Positions 9,112-16,625 of a stretch of DNA of 64,000 bases are shown piece after piece. Source of the DNA: Clostridium sp. DL-VIII (lineage in GTDB: Bacteria > Bacillota > Clostridia > Clostridiales > Clostridiaceae); the NCBI RefSeq assembly GCF_000230835.1, contig NZ_CM001240.1:2954779-3018778 (forward strand). The letters run 5' to 3'. The notes under the pieces are model-generated. The model ran no database searches. It was given only the letters and a program-made list of their open reading frames with translations, and was not told where the DNA came from. The translations under genes and the position numbers were made by a program. Positions within the stretch are counted from its first letter, which is position 1. Each line of letters opens with the position of its first letter.

Positions 9112-10926
9112 ATGGAAAATAAGAGATTTCATTTAAATCAAGCTAACATAGTTATTGTTAATCAGACTCATAGTAACATCAATGAATTAATTAATATTTT
9201 GAAAATACATGGATATGATAATGTGAATATGATTTTTGGATATAGATTAGCGATAGAGAATATAGAAAAAGAGATACCTGATTTGATTCTAATTTATATT
9301 GATTCACATGATTTGAGTGTATATGAGTTATGCGAAAATATAAAAAAAAATAATAAACTTAAGGAAGTCCCAGTTATCTTTATTAGTGAATATGAGAAGT
9401 TAGACAAAAATAAAGTATTTGCTTCAGGGGGAAGTGATTATTTAGTGATTCCATTTAATGAGAGTGAAGTTATTAGACGTATTGGAATATATCTAAGAGT
9501 GAAGTTTATGAATAATCAACTGGAAAAGTATGAAAATAAATTAATATATGATGAATTAATTAATCTGAATGAAGAACTAAAAAAGGAAAATGAGAAATTG
9601 GAAAGAAATGTTCTAGAAAAGGAGCAACAATTAGAAGATATTACATTGGAATTCAATGTATTGTTAGAAGAAGAAATTAATGAGCGAACAAAAGTAGAAG
9701 AAGCTCTAAAAGAAAATGAAAAACAATTTCGTTATTCTATAGAAGGAGCACCAGTTCCGATAATGCTATATGATGAAGAGGGGGGGATTAAGAAAATTAA
9801 TAAGGCCTGGACGAATATTACAGGGTATACAATTGATGATATGACGGTAATATCAAAATGGATAAATGTATCAGATATATTCAAAACTAATTTATTTTGT
9901 ACAGATATGGCTGATTTAAAAACTGGAGAAGATAAGGGGAAATTTTTTGTAAAAACTAAAGAGGGAGATATACGCATATGGAATTTTTATTTAGCGTGTA
10001 TAGGAGAATTTCGGAATGGATACAAGTTGTTTATAATGATTGCTATAGATATAACTGAAAGAACACATATGGATGAACTTGAGAAAAGCGTTAAAGAAGA
10101 AAGACAAAAAATATATGAGCTTAAAGAGTATGATAAAATCAGAACGGAATTTTTTTCTAATATATCTCATGAATTAAGAACTCCAATTAATGTAATTTTT
10201 TCAGCGTTGCAAATGTTTGAATTGAGTTTAAGAAATTACGAATTAGAAAGTAAAAATGTGAATAAAACAAAATATATTAAAATAATGAAGCAAAACTGTT
10301 ATCGGATTTTAAGGCTTATAAATAATTTAATAGATATAACTAAAATAGACTCTGGATATTTTGATATTAACAAGCAGAATGTCAATATAGTTAGCATTGT
10401 AGAAGATATAACTTTATCTGTTGCAGATTACATTGAAAATAAAGGAATATCTCTTATTTTTGATACGGACACAGAAGAAAAAGTTATTGCTTGTGATCCT
10501 GAAAAAATGGAAAGGGTTATTTTGAATCTATTATCAAATGCAGTAAAGTTTACTTCTACCGGTGGAGAAATTACTGTTAACATTGAAGATTGTTTTGAAA
10601 ATATATGTATTAGGGTAAAGGATACTGGAAGGGGGATTCCAAAGGAGAAATTAAATTCAATTTTTGAGCGCTTTGTTCAGGTAGATAAATCTCTTACAAG
10701 AGATCATGAAGGAAGTGGAATAGGTCTTTCACTAGTAAAGTCATTGGTAGAATTGCATGGAGGAACTATTTCAGTAGAAAGTAATGTTAAACAAGGAACT
10801 GAATTTACTATAAGAATTCCATGCGAATTAGTGGATGAGCCTGAGAAAGAATCTTTGTTTAACGATTCGGTAAATAAAAGTTATGTTGAAAAAATTAATA
10901 TAGAATTTTCGGATATATACAATTAA
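9112..10926 (+). CDS. Hybrid PAS histidine kinase with degenerate N-terminal receiver
   Basis: 604 aa from the ATG at 9112, chosen over an upstream TTG because TGAGGT lies eight bases before it. Domain order: receiver-like fold (about 10-130), coiled coil (130-200), PAS (200-320), HisKA with FFSNISHELRTP (phospho-accepting His353), and HATPase with N-box LNLLSNAVKF, DTGRGIP, FERFVQVD and GSGIGLSLV. The receiver has lost its chemistry: the phospho-Asp position is Tyr62 (ILIYID), the acidic pocket reads IVNQT instead of a V-D-D/E type, and the late Lys is Ile (LVIPF). No membrane helix is seen, so it is cytoplasmic. No partner response regulator is adjacent. Confidence 0.9.
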   Translation: MENKRFHLNQANIVIVNQTHSNINELINILKIHGYDNVNMIFGYRLAIENIEKEIPDLILIYIDSHDLSVYELCENIKKNNKLKEVPVIFISEYEKLDKNKVFASGGSDYLVIPFNESEVIRRIGIYLRVKFMNNQLEKYENKLIYDELINLNEELKKENEKLERNVLEKEQQLEDITLEFNVLLEEEINERTKVEEALKENEKQFRYSIEGAPVPIMLYDEEGGIKKINKAWTNITGYTIDDMTVISKWINVSDIFKTNLFCTDMADLKTGEDKGKFFVKTKEGDIRIWNFYLACIGEFRNGYKLFIMIAIDITERTHMDELEKSVKEERQKIYELKEYDKIRTEFFSNISHELRTPINVIFSALQMFELSLRNYELESKNVNKTKYIKIMKQNCYRILRLINNLIDITKIDSGYFDINKQNVNIVSIVEDITLSVADYIENKGISLIFDTDTEEKVIACDPEKMERVILNLLSNAVKFTSTGGEITVNIEDCFENICIRVKDTGRGIPKEKLNSIFERFVQVDKSLTRDHEGSGIGLSLVKSLVELHGGTISVESNVKQGTEFTIRIPCELVDEPEKESLFNDSVNKSYVEKINIEFSDIYN

Positions 10927-11099
10927 TAAGATTTAGCCTAAAGTAATGGAGCTAAAGTATTAATTTTTAATGAGTATAATAAAAATTAAGAGTTAAGATA
11001 ATAAAGTAAAAAATGATTATACTTTCATTTTTTAAAAGTTTTAAGTAATTGTTGAATGTGCACTAAACATTTGATATCATATTAATATATTTAAGAGCA

Positions 11100-11150
11100 G
11101 AGATGATGAGGTCTCAAAGATTTATTAAGGCCTTATTATCTCGTTTTTTA
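11100..11150 (+). terminator. Intrinsic terminator
   Basis: 12-bp stem GAGATGATGAGG / CCTTATTATCTC (two G-U pairs) at 11100-11111 and 11131-11142, followed by GTTTTTTATTTT. It lies 174 bases after the kinase gene and may end that transcript or a small RNA. Confidence 0.7.
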
Positions 11151-11159
11151 TTTTAAAAT

Positions 11160-11350
11160 AAATAATTTTTTGTACTAAGACTAAGCCCCCAAAAGGATTA
11201 TTTCAAGTTGCGAAGATGGCTTTGCCATTGTTGTCTTAAGCAGCTATGTAATGTAGTTTCCACATTCAAATGCTATATTATCTAGAAATATTACCTTTTA
11301 ATAATATATGAACCTCTGTATTTAAATAGCTTCAAAATACAGAGGTTTTT
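11160..11350 (+). ncRNA. Candidate structured small RNA ending at a strong terminator
   Basis: Between two terminators, this stretch has local pairing (ATGGC-TTT-GCCAT, and AAGAC with GTCTT around it) and ends in a perfect 12-bp terminator. It contains no coding sequence with a ribosome binding site. No clear promoter could be assigned and no known RNA family was recognised, so this is only a candidate. Confidence 0.3.
11312..11350 (+). terminator. Intrinsic terminator
   Basis: Perfect 12-bp arms ACCTCTGTATTT / AAATACAGAGGT with an 11-base loop and an immediate TTTTT. Confidence 0.88.
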
Positions 11351-11583
11351 CATATATTTTAAATTTAAGTTTAAGGAATAGGTATTTATATATTAAATTA
11401 TAATGCTAAAACTTTTATTGTTTTGATCAGAAATTGTTGAGACACTGTATAGGATATAACTGAGACTAGAGCAGATATTGAATTTAACAAGAGTGTAGAT
11501 AATGCAAGCTCATTTTATGTTTTATTCTTTTGAAATTTAGAAAATTAAGGGAAATAATTGAGAAAAATAGCTAAAGTTTTATG

Positions 11584-11632
11584 TTGTATTTTAAAAGCGT
11601 GTGTGTTATACTTAAGGAGTTCCATGAGGAAC
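11584..11632 (+). promoter_or_regulatory. Promoter and 5'-terminal hairpin of the zinc-ribbon gene
   Basis: TTGTAT (11584-11589), 17-base spacer, TATACT (11607-11612): a good SigA-type promoter. Transcription would begin near 11619, where GTTCC-ATGA-GGAAC forms a hairpin at the extreme 5' end of a leader about 100 bases long. Confidence 0.6.
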
Positions 11633-11720
11633 AAAATATATAAAAGATTTAATTATATTAAAATTTCTCCTTATGAGAAAATATTAGTTAACTAAGTCTT
11701 TGAATTTGGAGGAATTGAAA

Positions 11721-11876
11721 ATGGAAGATAAAACATTAGTATGTAAAGATTGTGGAAAAGAATTTGTATTCACAGTTGGAGAACAAGAATTCTACAAAGA
11801 AAAAGGTTTTGAAAATGAACCAGTAAGATGCGCTGATTGTAGAAGAGCTAGAAAGCAACAAAACAACAGAAGATAA
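11721..11876 (+). CDS. Small zinc-ribbon protein
   Basis: 51 aa with two Cys pairs: CKDC at residues 8-11 and CADC at 37-40, the layout of the short zinc-ribbon proteins widespread in clostridia. The C-terminus is very basic (RRARKQQNNRR), suggesting nucleic-acid binding. The start is supported by GGAGG nine bases upstream. It is a single-gene unit with its own promoter, a long hairpin-containing leader and a terminator. Function is unknown; translation- or stress-related roles are only guesses from the size, charge and leader. Confidence 0.85.
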   Translation: MEDKTLVCKDCGKEFVFTVGEQEFYKEKGFENEPVRCADCRRARKQQNNRR

Positions 11877-11896
11877 TTTCTGTTTTAAGATTAAGT

Positions 11897-11924
11897 CATA
11901 AGAGTTTACTCTTATGGCTTTTTT
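11897..11924 (+). terminator. Intrinsic terminator after zinc-ribbon gene
   Basis: 8-bp perfect core CATAAGAG-TTTA-CTCTTATG, extended by partial pairing, followed by a T-rich tail GGCTTTTTT, 20 bases after the stop codon. Confidence 0.85.
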
Positions 11925-12019
11925 AATTTTATAATCATTTTTTGAAAGAGTGAATATTTTAAAGTAGTATAAATATATAGTGAGTTTCTTATATGAGATA
12001 TAAGAAAAAAGCTAAGATA

Positions 12020-12069
12020 TTAAGCTATCTAATAATATAATATAAAATTAATATCATTAGGCAGCTTAA
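12020..12069 (-). terminator. Possible terminator of the CarD-like gene
   Basis: TTAAGCT / AGCTTAA with an inner CTAAT / ATTAG, separated by an internal loop, downstream of the CarD-like gene on the minus strand; an AGCTTTTTTC tract follows on that strand. Confidence 0.4.
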
Positions 12070-12112
12070 GTTTAAGTTAAGAAAAATGGTAATTTAAGAT
12101 CTATGAAATCAA

Positions 12113-12592
12113 TTAATTGAAACTTAATTTAAGAAAATCTGTGGCTTCGCTTTGAGTAATATTTTTAATTTGAGAGACCTCTTCAACTAAGAATTTATGA
12201 GCAGTATTATATAGCTGCTTTTCACTTGTATTTAATGTTTTCTCTTTATTCATGAGTATTAAATCATATACTACTTCAGCGCTATCTTTAAGTGAACCAG
12301 ATTTGATTTTATCCATATTAATCTTATATCTTTCTTTTGTAGGTACACTTTTTAATTCACAATTATTATTAGTAAGATTAAACAATACATTCTCTAAGGT
12401 AGAACTATCACTAATTTTACGTAAATTTGAATTTGATATTCTATCAGTAGGAATCATTATTTCAAGATTGTTTGATAGAATTTTAACTATTGTGTACTCT
12501 TTACCCTTACCAGAAAACATTTTATTTTCTATCCTTTCAATTACACCAATACCCTGCATTGGATAAACGACTTTTTCTCCAATTGAAAACAA
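12113..12592 (-). CDS. CarD/CdnL-type RNA polymerase-binding regulator
   Basis: 159 aa. The N-terminal 55 residues (FSIGEKVVYPMQGIGVIERI) are a CarD_CdnL_TRCF RNA polymerase-interacting domain; the rest is helical. Family members bind the polymerase beta subunit and stabilise open complexes, often at rRNA promoters. The start chosen is TTG at 12592: an in-frame GTG at 12601 lies inside the ribosome binding site AGGAGGTG, whereas the TTG has ideal spacing and gives the canonical N-terminus. It is monocistronic. Confidence 0.85.
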   Translation of the reverse strand: MFSIGEKVVYPMQGIGVIERIENKMFSGKGKEYTIVKILSNNLEIMIPTDRISNSNLRKISDSSTLENVLFNLTNNNCELKSVPTKERYKINMDKIKSGSLKDSAEVVYDLILMNKEKTLNTSEKQLYNTAHKFLVEEVSQIKNITQSEATDFLKLSFN

Positions 12593-12946
12593 AATATCCA
12601 CCTCCTTATATGTAATACTTAAAGTATATCATATAAAAGTATTAAAGTAAAAAATTTTAATATATCATATGATTTTAGAGATGTCAATGATACTTTCAGA
12701 AATTAATATGAATTTCTGAAAGTAATGTAAATTATCATGAAATTATGTCAAGATAAATAATTAAGAAAATGTTGCAATGAAAATAGACATATTTTGAATT
12801 GATACGATAAAGAAATAAAGAATAATTAAAAGAACTTTAAGAAAAAATCAAAAAAAACATAAATATTTAAATCATATAAGAACTTGATAATAAATAATAT
12901 GTGATGTAAAATTAAGGAAATAATTACAATAAGAGGGGGAGGGCGT
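12593..12946. other. Divergent intergenic region with a 14-bp inverted repeat
   Basis: The region separates the CarD-like gene (minus) from a hypothetical membrane protein (plus). It is A/T-rich, with a perfect inverted repeat at 12691-12724; nothing else could be assigned. Confidence 0.5.
12691..12724. repeat. Perfect 14-bp inverted repeat
   Basis: TACTTTCAGAAATT and its exact complement flank AATATG. There is no T-run on either side and the site lies between divergent genes, so an operator is as likely as a terminator. Confidence 0.75.
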
Positions 12947-13741
12947 ATGATAAGACATAAAAATAGATTTGTTAAAAGTGATAGAAAGATAAATCAAAAA
13001 AATAAGAAATTAATGATAGATACAATCTTTTCTTACAATCCTATGTTAATCAAAGGAATTGAGGTATATGAGGATGCCAGTAGAAATTTTACATTTTTAA
13101 TACTTCTTGGAGTACTATTAATTAATTTTCCATTAGTTTCAGTACCTTGCTGTCTATTATCTATGTTCTTCGTTATAAAAATGCTCAAATTCATAAGATA
13201 TCGAAGCATAAATAATATAGTAAAAAAATTAGCCAAGGATTTATCTTACAAAGGGATATATGATAAAGATAAAGCCATGGATATGCTTGACGATTTTAAA
13301 AATAAATACGGACAAGATGTCTGTGAGTATAGAGAATTACTAAATATGATAAATAAATATGAAGCACTAGTAACTAAGATTGAAAGTGTTTTGCAAAATA
13401 AAAATATTAAAGAAAAAAAATCCTCTTATAAAGAAAAAAATATTATAAATGATCAAGAACTGAATAATTTGAGTTATGGAGAAATTCAAGAAAAACGACT
13501 TGAAGGAAGAAGAATTGATACTTATAGAGAAGGCGTTGACGAAAAGTTATCTGTTCTGTATAAAAATGATTATGGAGAACTAAAAAGGGTTAATAAAGCT
13601 ATAGAATTTTTTGAAACAGAAAATAATGAATCTTATAGAAAAGAGAATGCGGTTGTATTAAATAACGTAAATAAAGAAAATAAAAATTTGACAGTATATT
13701 TATATAAAAAATCTTCAGATTTGCAAAAAAATGCATTGTGA
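12947..13741 (+). CDS. Hypothetical membrane-anchored protein
   Basis: 264 aa, not recognised. A basic N-terminus is followed by two closely spaced hydrophobic segments (about residues 48-64 and 66-84). Beyond them comes a charged, Lys/Glu-rich cytoplasmic region (85-264) with probable coiled-coil stretches and no catalytic motif. AAGAGGGGGAGGG provides a strong ribosome binding site. It is a single gene ended by an intrinsic terminator. A scaffold or regulatory role is possible but unsupported. Confidence 0.7.
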   Translation: MIRHKNRFVKSDRKINQKNKKLMIDTIFSYNPMLIKGIEVYEDASRNFTFLILLGVLLINFPLVSVPCCLLSMFFVIKMLKFIRYRSINNIVKKLAKDLSYKGIYDKDKAMDMLDDFKNKYGQDVCEYRELLNMINKYEALVTKIESVLQNKNIKEKKSSYKEKNIINDQELNNLSYGEIQEKRLEGRRIDTYREGVDEKLSVLYKNDYGELKRVNKAIEFFETENNESYRKENAVVLNNVNKENKNLTVYLYKKSSDLQKNAL

Positions 13742-14054
13742 TTATAAAAAAATAAAATGATTGAACTAAAGCTCTTATGTAGATTAATATTATTAAGAAT
13801 ATTAAATTACATAAGAGTTGTCTTTTTTTAGGTTTTATAATAAAATTTAATAGGCATTAGATGAGGATTTACTAAAAGATGAAACAGAAATCCTATATTG
13901 TGGTTTAGTTCTAAAGTCGTTAATAATTGATTTTATGAAATCATAAGAGAAATAGATAAATAAAAGCTGGTGGTTAGCGGACAAACTTTTTTTTCTTTGA
14001 CTTTAATTATTAATTGTTAAGTGAAATATATATTAAGTTATTTTGGAGGAAAAT
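13742..14054 (+). other. Intergenic region with terminator and udk leader
   Basis: It contains the terminator at 13772-13828 and about 220 A/T-rich bases before the uridine kinase gene; no further element was identified. Confidence 0.5.
13772..13829 (+). terminator. Intrinsic terminator
   Basis: 10-bp arms CTCTTATGTA / TACATAAGAG with a 26-base A/T-rich loop, followed by TTGTCTTTTTTT. Confidence 0.85.
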
Positions 14055-14675
14055 ATGCAAGATATAATGATAATAGGTATAGCTGGAGGGAGTGGATCAG
14101 GAAAAACTACTTTGGCACAAAACATAAAGGAAGTTTTTAATGAGGAAGTAGTAATTCTTTGTCATGATTATTACTACAAATCAAATGAAGGAATTCCTTT
14201 TGAAGAAAGAAAAAAACTTAATTATGATCATCCAGATTCTTTTGATACGGATCTTTTAATAGATCAGTTAAAAGAATTGAAGGAAGGAAAAATAATATAT
14301 CATCCAGTATATTCATTTGTTGAACATACAAGATTAAATCAAACTGTTGAAGTGAAACCAACAAAAGTTATTATAGTTGAAGGAATATTAATATTTGAAA
14401 ATAAAGAACTTTGTGATTTAATGGATATTAAAGTATTTGTAGATACAGATGGTGATGTACGAATAATAAGAAGATTGTTAAGAGATGTTAAGGAAAGAGG
14501 AAGAGATTTAGATTCAGTAATAAATCAATATTTAAGCACTGTAAAACCTATGCATGAGGAATTTGTGGATCCTAGTAAGAAAAGAGCGGATATAATAATT
14601 CCAGAGGGTGGGGAAAATACTGTTGCATTAAGCATGCTTTTAGAGAGAATAAGAAATTTTATAAATGGGGATTAA
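14055..14675 (+). CDS. udk: Uridine kinase
   Basis: 206 aa, phosphorylating uridine and cytidine in pyrimidine salvage. The P-loop GGSGSGKT lies near the N-terminus; CHDYYYKS and YDHPDSFDTDLL are typical nucleoside-binding motifs, and RLLRDVKERGRDLDSVI matches the lid. The ATG at 14055 follows GGAGG by five bases. An in-frame TTG upstream overlaps that ribosome binding site and was rejected. It precedes pepT by 113 bp. Confidence 0.95.
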   Translation: MQDIMIIGIAGGSGSGKTTLAQNIKEVFNEEVVILCHDYYYKSNEGIPFEERKKLNYDHPDSFDTDLLIDQLKELKEGKIIYHPVYSFVEHTRLNQTVEVKPTKVIIVEGILIFENKELCDLMDIKVFVDTDGDVRIIRRLLRDVKERGRDLDSVINQYLSTVKPMHEEFVDPSKKRADIIIPEGGENTVALSMLLERIRNFINGD

Positions 14676-14788
14676 GTACATATAGACTATAGAATTTTAA
14701 TATAAGAATTAAGTATGATTAGTATGTTTTATAAATGTAAAATATATAGTAACAATAAATAAATTATTAATTTTAGGAGGAGAATATT

Positions 14789-16006
14789 ATGAAAGCTTAC
14801 GAACGTTTATTAAAATATGTAAAGGTATATACAACATCGGATGAAAGTTCTGAGACACACCCAACAACAAAAAGGCAATTTGATTTAGCTAACATTCTAG
14901 TTGAAGAAATGAAAAAGCTTGGTCTTGAAGAATGCAGAGTTGATGAGCATAGCTATGTGTATGGAGTAATCCCTGCAACAAAAGGTTATGAGAATAAACC
15001 AAGTATAGGTTTAATTGCTCATTTAGATACTGCGCCAGCAGCTTGTGGAGAAAATGTAAAGCCACAAATAATTGAAAATTATGATGGTAATGATATTATT
15101 TTAAAAGGAAACAATAGTATATTATCACCTAAAAAGTTTCCTCATTTAAAAAGTTTAAAAGGAAGAACTTTAATTACAACAGATGGAACCACACTTTTAG
15201 GTGCTGACGATAAAGCTGGTATTGCGGAAATACTAACAGCTTGTGAGACTATTCTAAAAGAAAATATTCCTCATGGGAAAATATGTGTTGGATTTACTCC
15301 GGATGAAGAGGTAGGTCTTGGAGCTCATTTATTTGATGTGAAAAACTTTGGCGCAGATTTTGCTTATACAATTGATGGTGGGATAGAAGGTGAAATTTCT
15401 TATGAAAACTTCAATGCAGCAGCAGCGACAGTAAATATTCATGGAGTATCAGTTCATCCGGGTTCTGCAAAAAATACAATGATAAATGCAACAAATGTTG
15501 GGATTGAATTTAATTCAATGTTACCTGCATGTGAAAGACCAGAACATACAGAAGGATACGAAGGCTTTTATTATTTAGAAAGCTTTAGTGGAAGTACAGA
15601 CCATGCAACTTTAAAGTACATTTTAAGAGATCATAATAGTGAAAAATTCGAAAATAAAAAATCTACTATGTTATTAGTGGAAAAATTATTAAATGAGAAA
15701 TATGGTGAAGGAACAGTAAAAGTAAATTTAAAAGATCAATATAAAAACATGCTTGAAAATATAAAACCTTGCATGCATTTAATAGATAATGCAACAGATG
15801 CAATGAAAGCTTTAAATATTACACCAGTAATAGAACCAATTCGTGGCGGTACTGATGGAGCAACATTAAGTTATATGGGATTGCCTTGTCCAAATCTTGG
15901 GACAGGAGGATTTGCGTATCATGGGGAATTTGAACATATAACAGTTGAAGGTATGGATATTTGTACACAAATTATAATTGAGATTTTAAAGAGATATGCA
16001 AAATAA
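14789..16006 (+). CDS. pepT: Peptidase T (aminotripeptidase)
   Basis: 405 aa, an M20-family zinc aminopeptidase that releases the N-terminal residue of tripeptides in the cytoplasm. Metal ligands and catalytic residues are visible: AHLDTAPA, GADDKAGIAEI, PDEEVGLGAH, and the C-terminal GGTDGATLSYMGLPCPNLGTGG. Length matches the family (about 405-410). AGGAGGAG precedes the ATG. A clear terminator follows. Confidence 0.96.
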   Translation: MKAYERLLKYVKVYTTSDESSETHPTTKRQFDLANILVEEMKKLGLEECRVDEHSYVYGVIPATKGYENKPSIGLIAHLDTAPAACGENVKPQIIENYDGNDIILKGNNSILSPKKFPHLKSLKGRTLITTDGTTLLGADDKAGIAEILTACETILKENIPHGKICVGFTPDEEVGLGAHLFDVKNFGADFAYTIDGGIEGEISYENFNAAAATVNIHGVSVHPGSAKNTMINATNVGIEFNSMLPACERPEHTEGYEGFYYLESFSGSTDHATLKYILRDHNSEKFENKKSTMLLVEKLLNEKYGEGTVKVNLKDQYKNMLENIKPCMHLIDNATDAMKALNITPVIEPIRGGTDGATLSYMGLPCPNLGTGGFAYHGEFEHITVEGMDICTQIIIEILKRYAK

Positions 16007-16039
16007 TAAATAGTAAGTTAAAATATTATTATCTAAAAG

Positions 16040-16083
16040 TTAAGCCGCATTATTCAAAACTTGAATTTGCGGCTTAATTTTTA
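16040..16083 (+). terminator. Intrinsic terminator after pepT
   Basis: 10-bp arms TTAAGCCGCA / TGCGGCTTAA, with additional inner TTCAA/TTGAA pairing, followed by TTTTTA. Confidence 0.9.
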
Positions 16084-16150
16084 GATTTTATAAGTATCTT
16101 TGATGCAAGTTGCATTGGAGAGTAAAGCTTATTTCATAAGATAGGAAGTA

Positions 16151-16345
16151 TCATTTATGAATTTTTTGCTTGTTTCGGAGGTGGTTTTTGTGTATAGCAT
16201 CTAAGAAAAAATTTGTAATTTCATCATCAATTATATCGCTGAAGTTAGAAGAAGATTCAGTTTGAGTGGCAGCAATATAAGAAGTATGTTTATTTTCCTT
16301 GATTTTTTTTAGAGAATCAAAATTTAATATTTTTGAATTAGCCAT
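16151..16345 (-). CDS. Small hypothetical protein
   Basis: 64 aa, hydrophilic, not recognised. It has Ser/Thr-rich and acidic stretches in the middle and a basic C-terminus, with no hydrophobic segment or Cys motif. AAAGGCGG lies about a dozen bases before the ATG, which supports translation. It is alone on its strand and divergent from the helicase gene. Confidence 0.5.
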   Translation of the reverse strand: MANSKILNFDSLKKIKENKHTSYIAATQTESSSNFSDIIDDEITNFFLDAIHKNHLRNKQKIHK

Positions 16346-16420
16346 AGTGATATTTCCGCCTTTCTTTATATATAGTTGCTTTTATCAACTTATCGTATAT
16401 GCATTCGTTATATCTGTGAA

Positions 16421-16464
16421 AACAACAATAACTAATATAAAATACAATATTAGTTATTGTTGTT
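16421..16464. repeat. Perfect 18-bp inverted repeat between divergent genes
   Basis: Arms AACAACAATAACTAATAT and its exact complement, with an 8-base loop, in the intergenic region between the small minus-strand gene and the helicase. A TTTTC follows on the minus strand. It is unusual to find terminator-like symmetry upstream of both neighbours. Confidence 0.8.
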
Positions 16465-16625
16465 AAATTTATATTTATAATTAATTATATGAAGTGAATT
16501 TATTAAATATTACATAATGATTTATAGTTAATATGAGGGTATGGTATAATTTTCTTGTAATTATATAAAATAATAAATAGATTGTTTCTTAACTGTTAAT
16601 TGGTTAAAGAGGGGAGCTTTGATAA

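Larger units (their letters stand above)
10927..11720. other. 794-bp gene-free region with two hairpins and a promoter
   Basis: No credible coding sequence. It holds a G-U-containing terminator hairpin at 11100-11149, a second strong terminator at 11312-11350, a hairpin-rich stretch between them (ATGGC-TTT-GCCAT near 11215), and the promoter and leader of the zinc-ribbon gene. One or two small RNAs ending at these terminators are possible. Confidence 0.5.
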
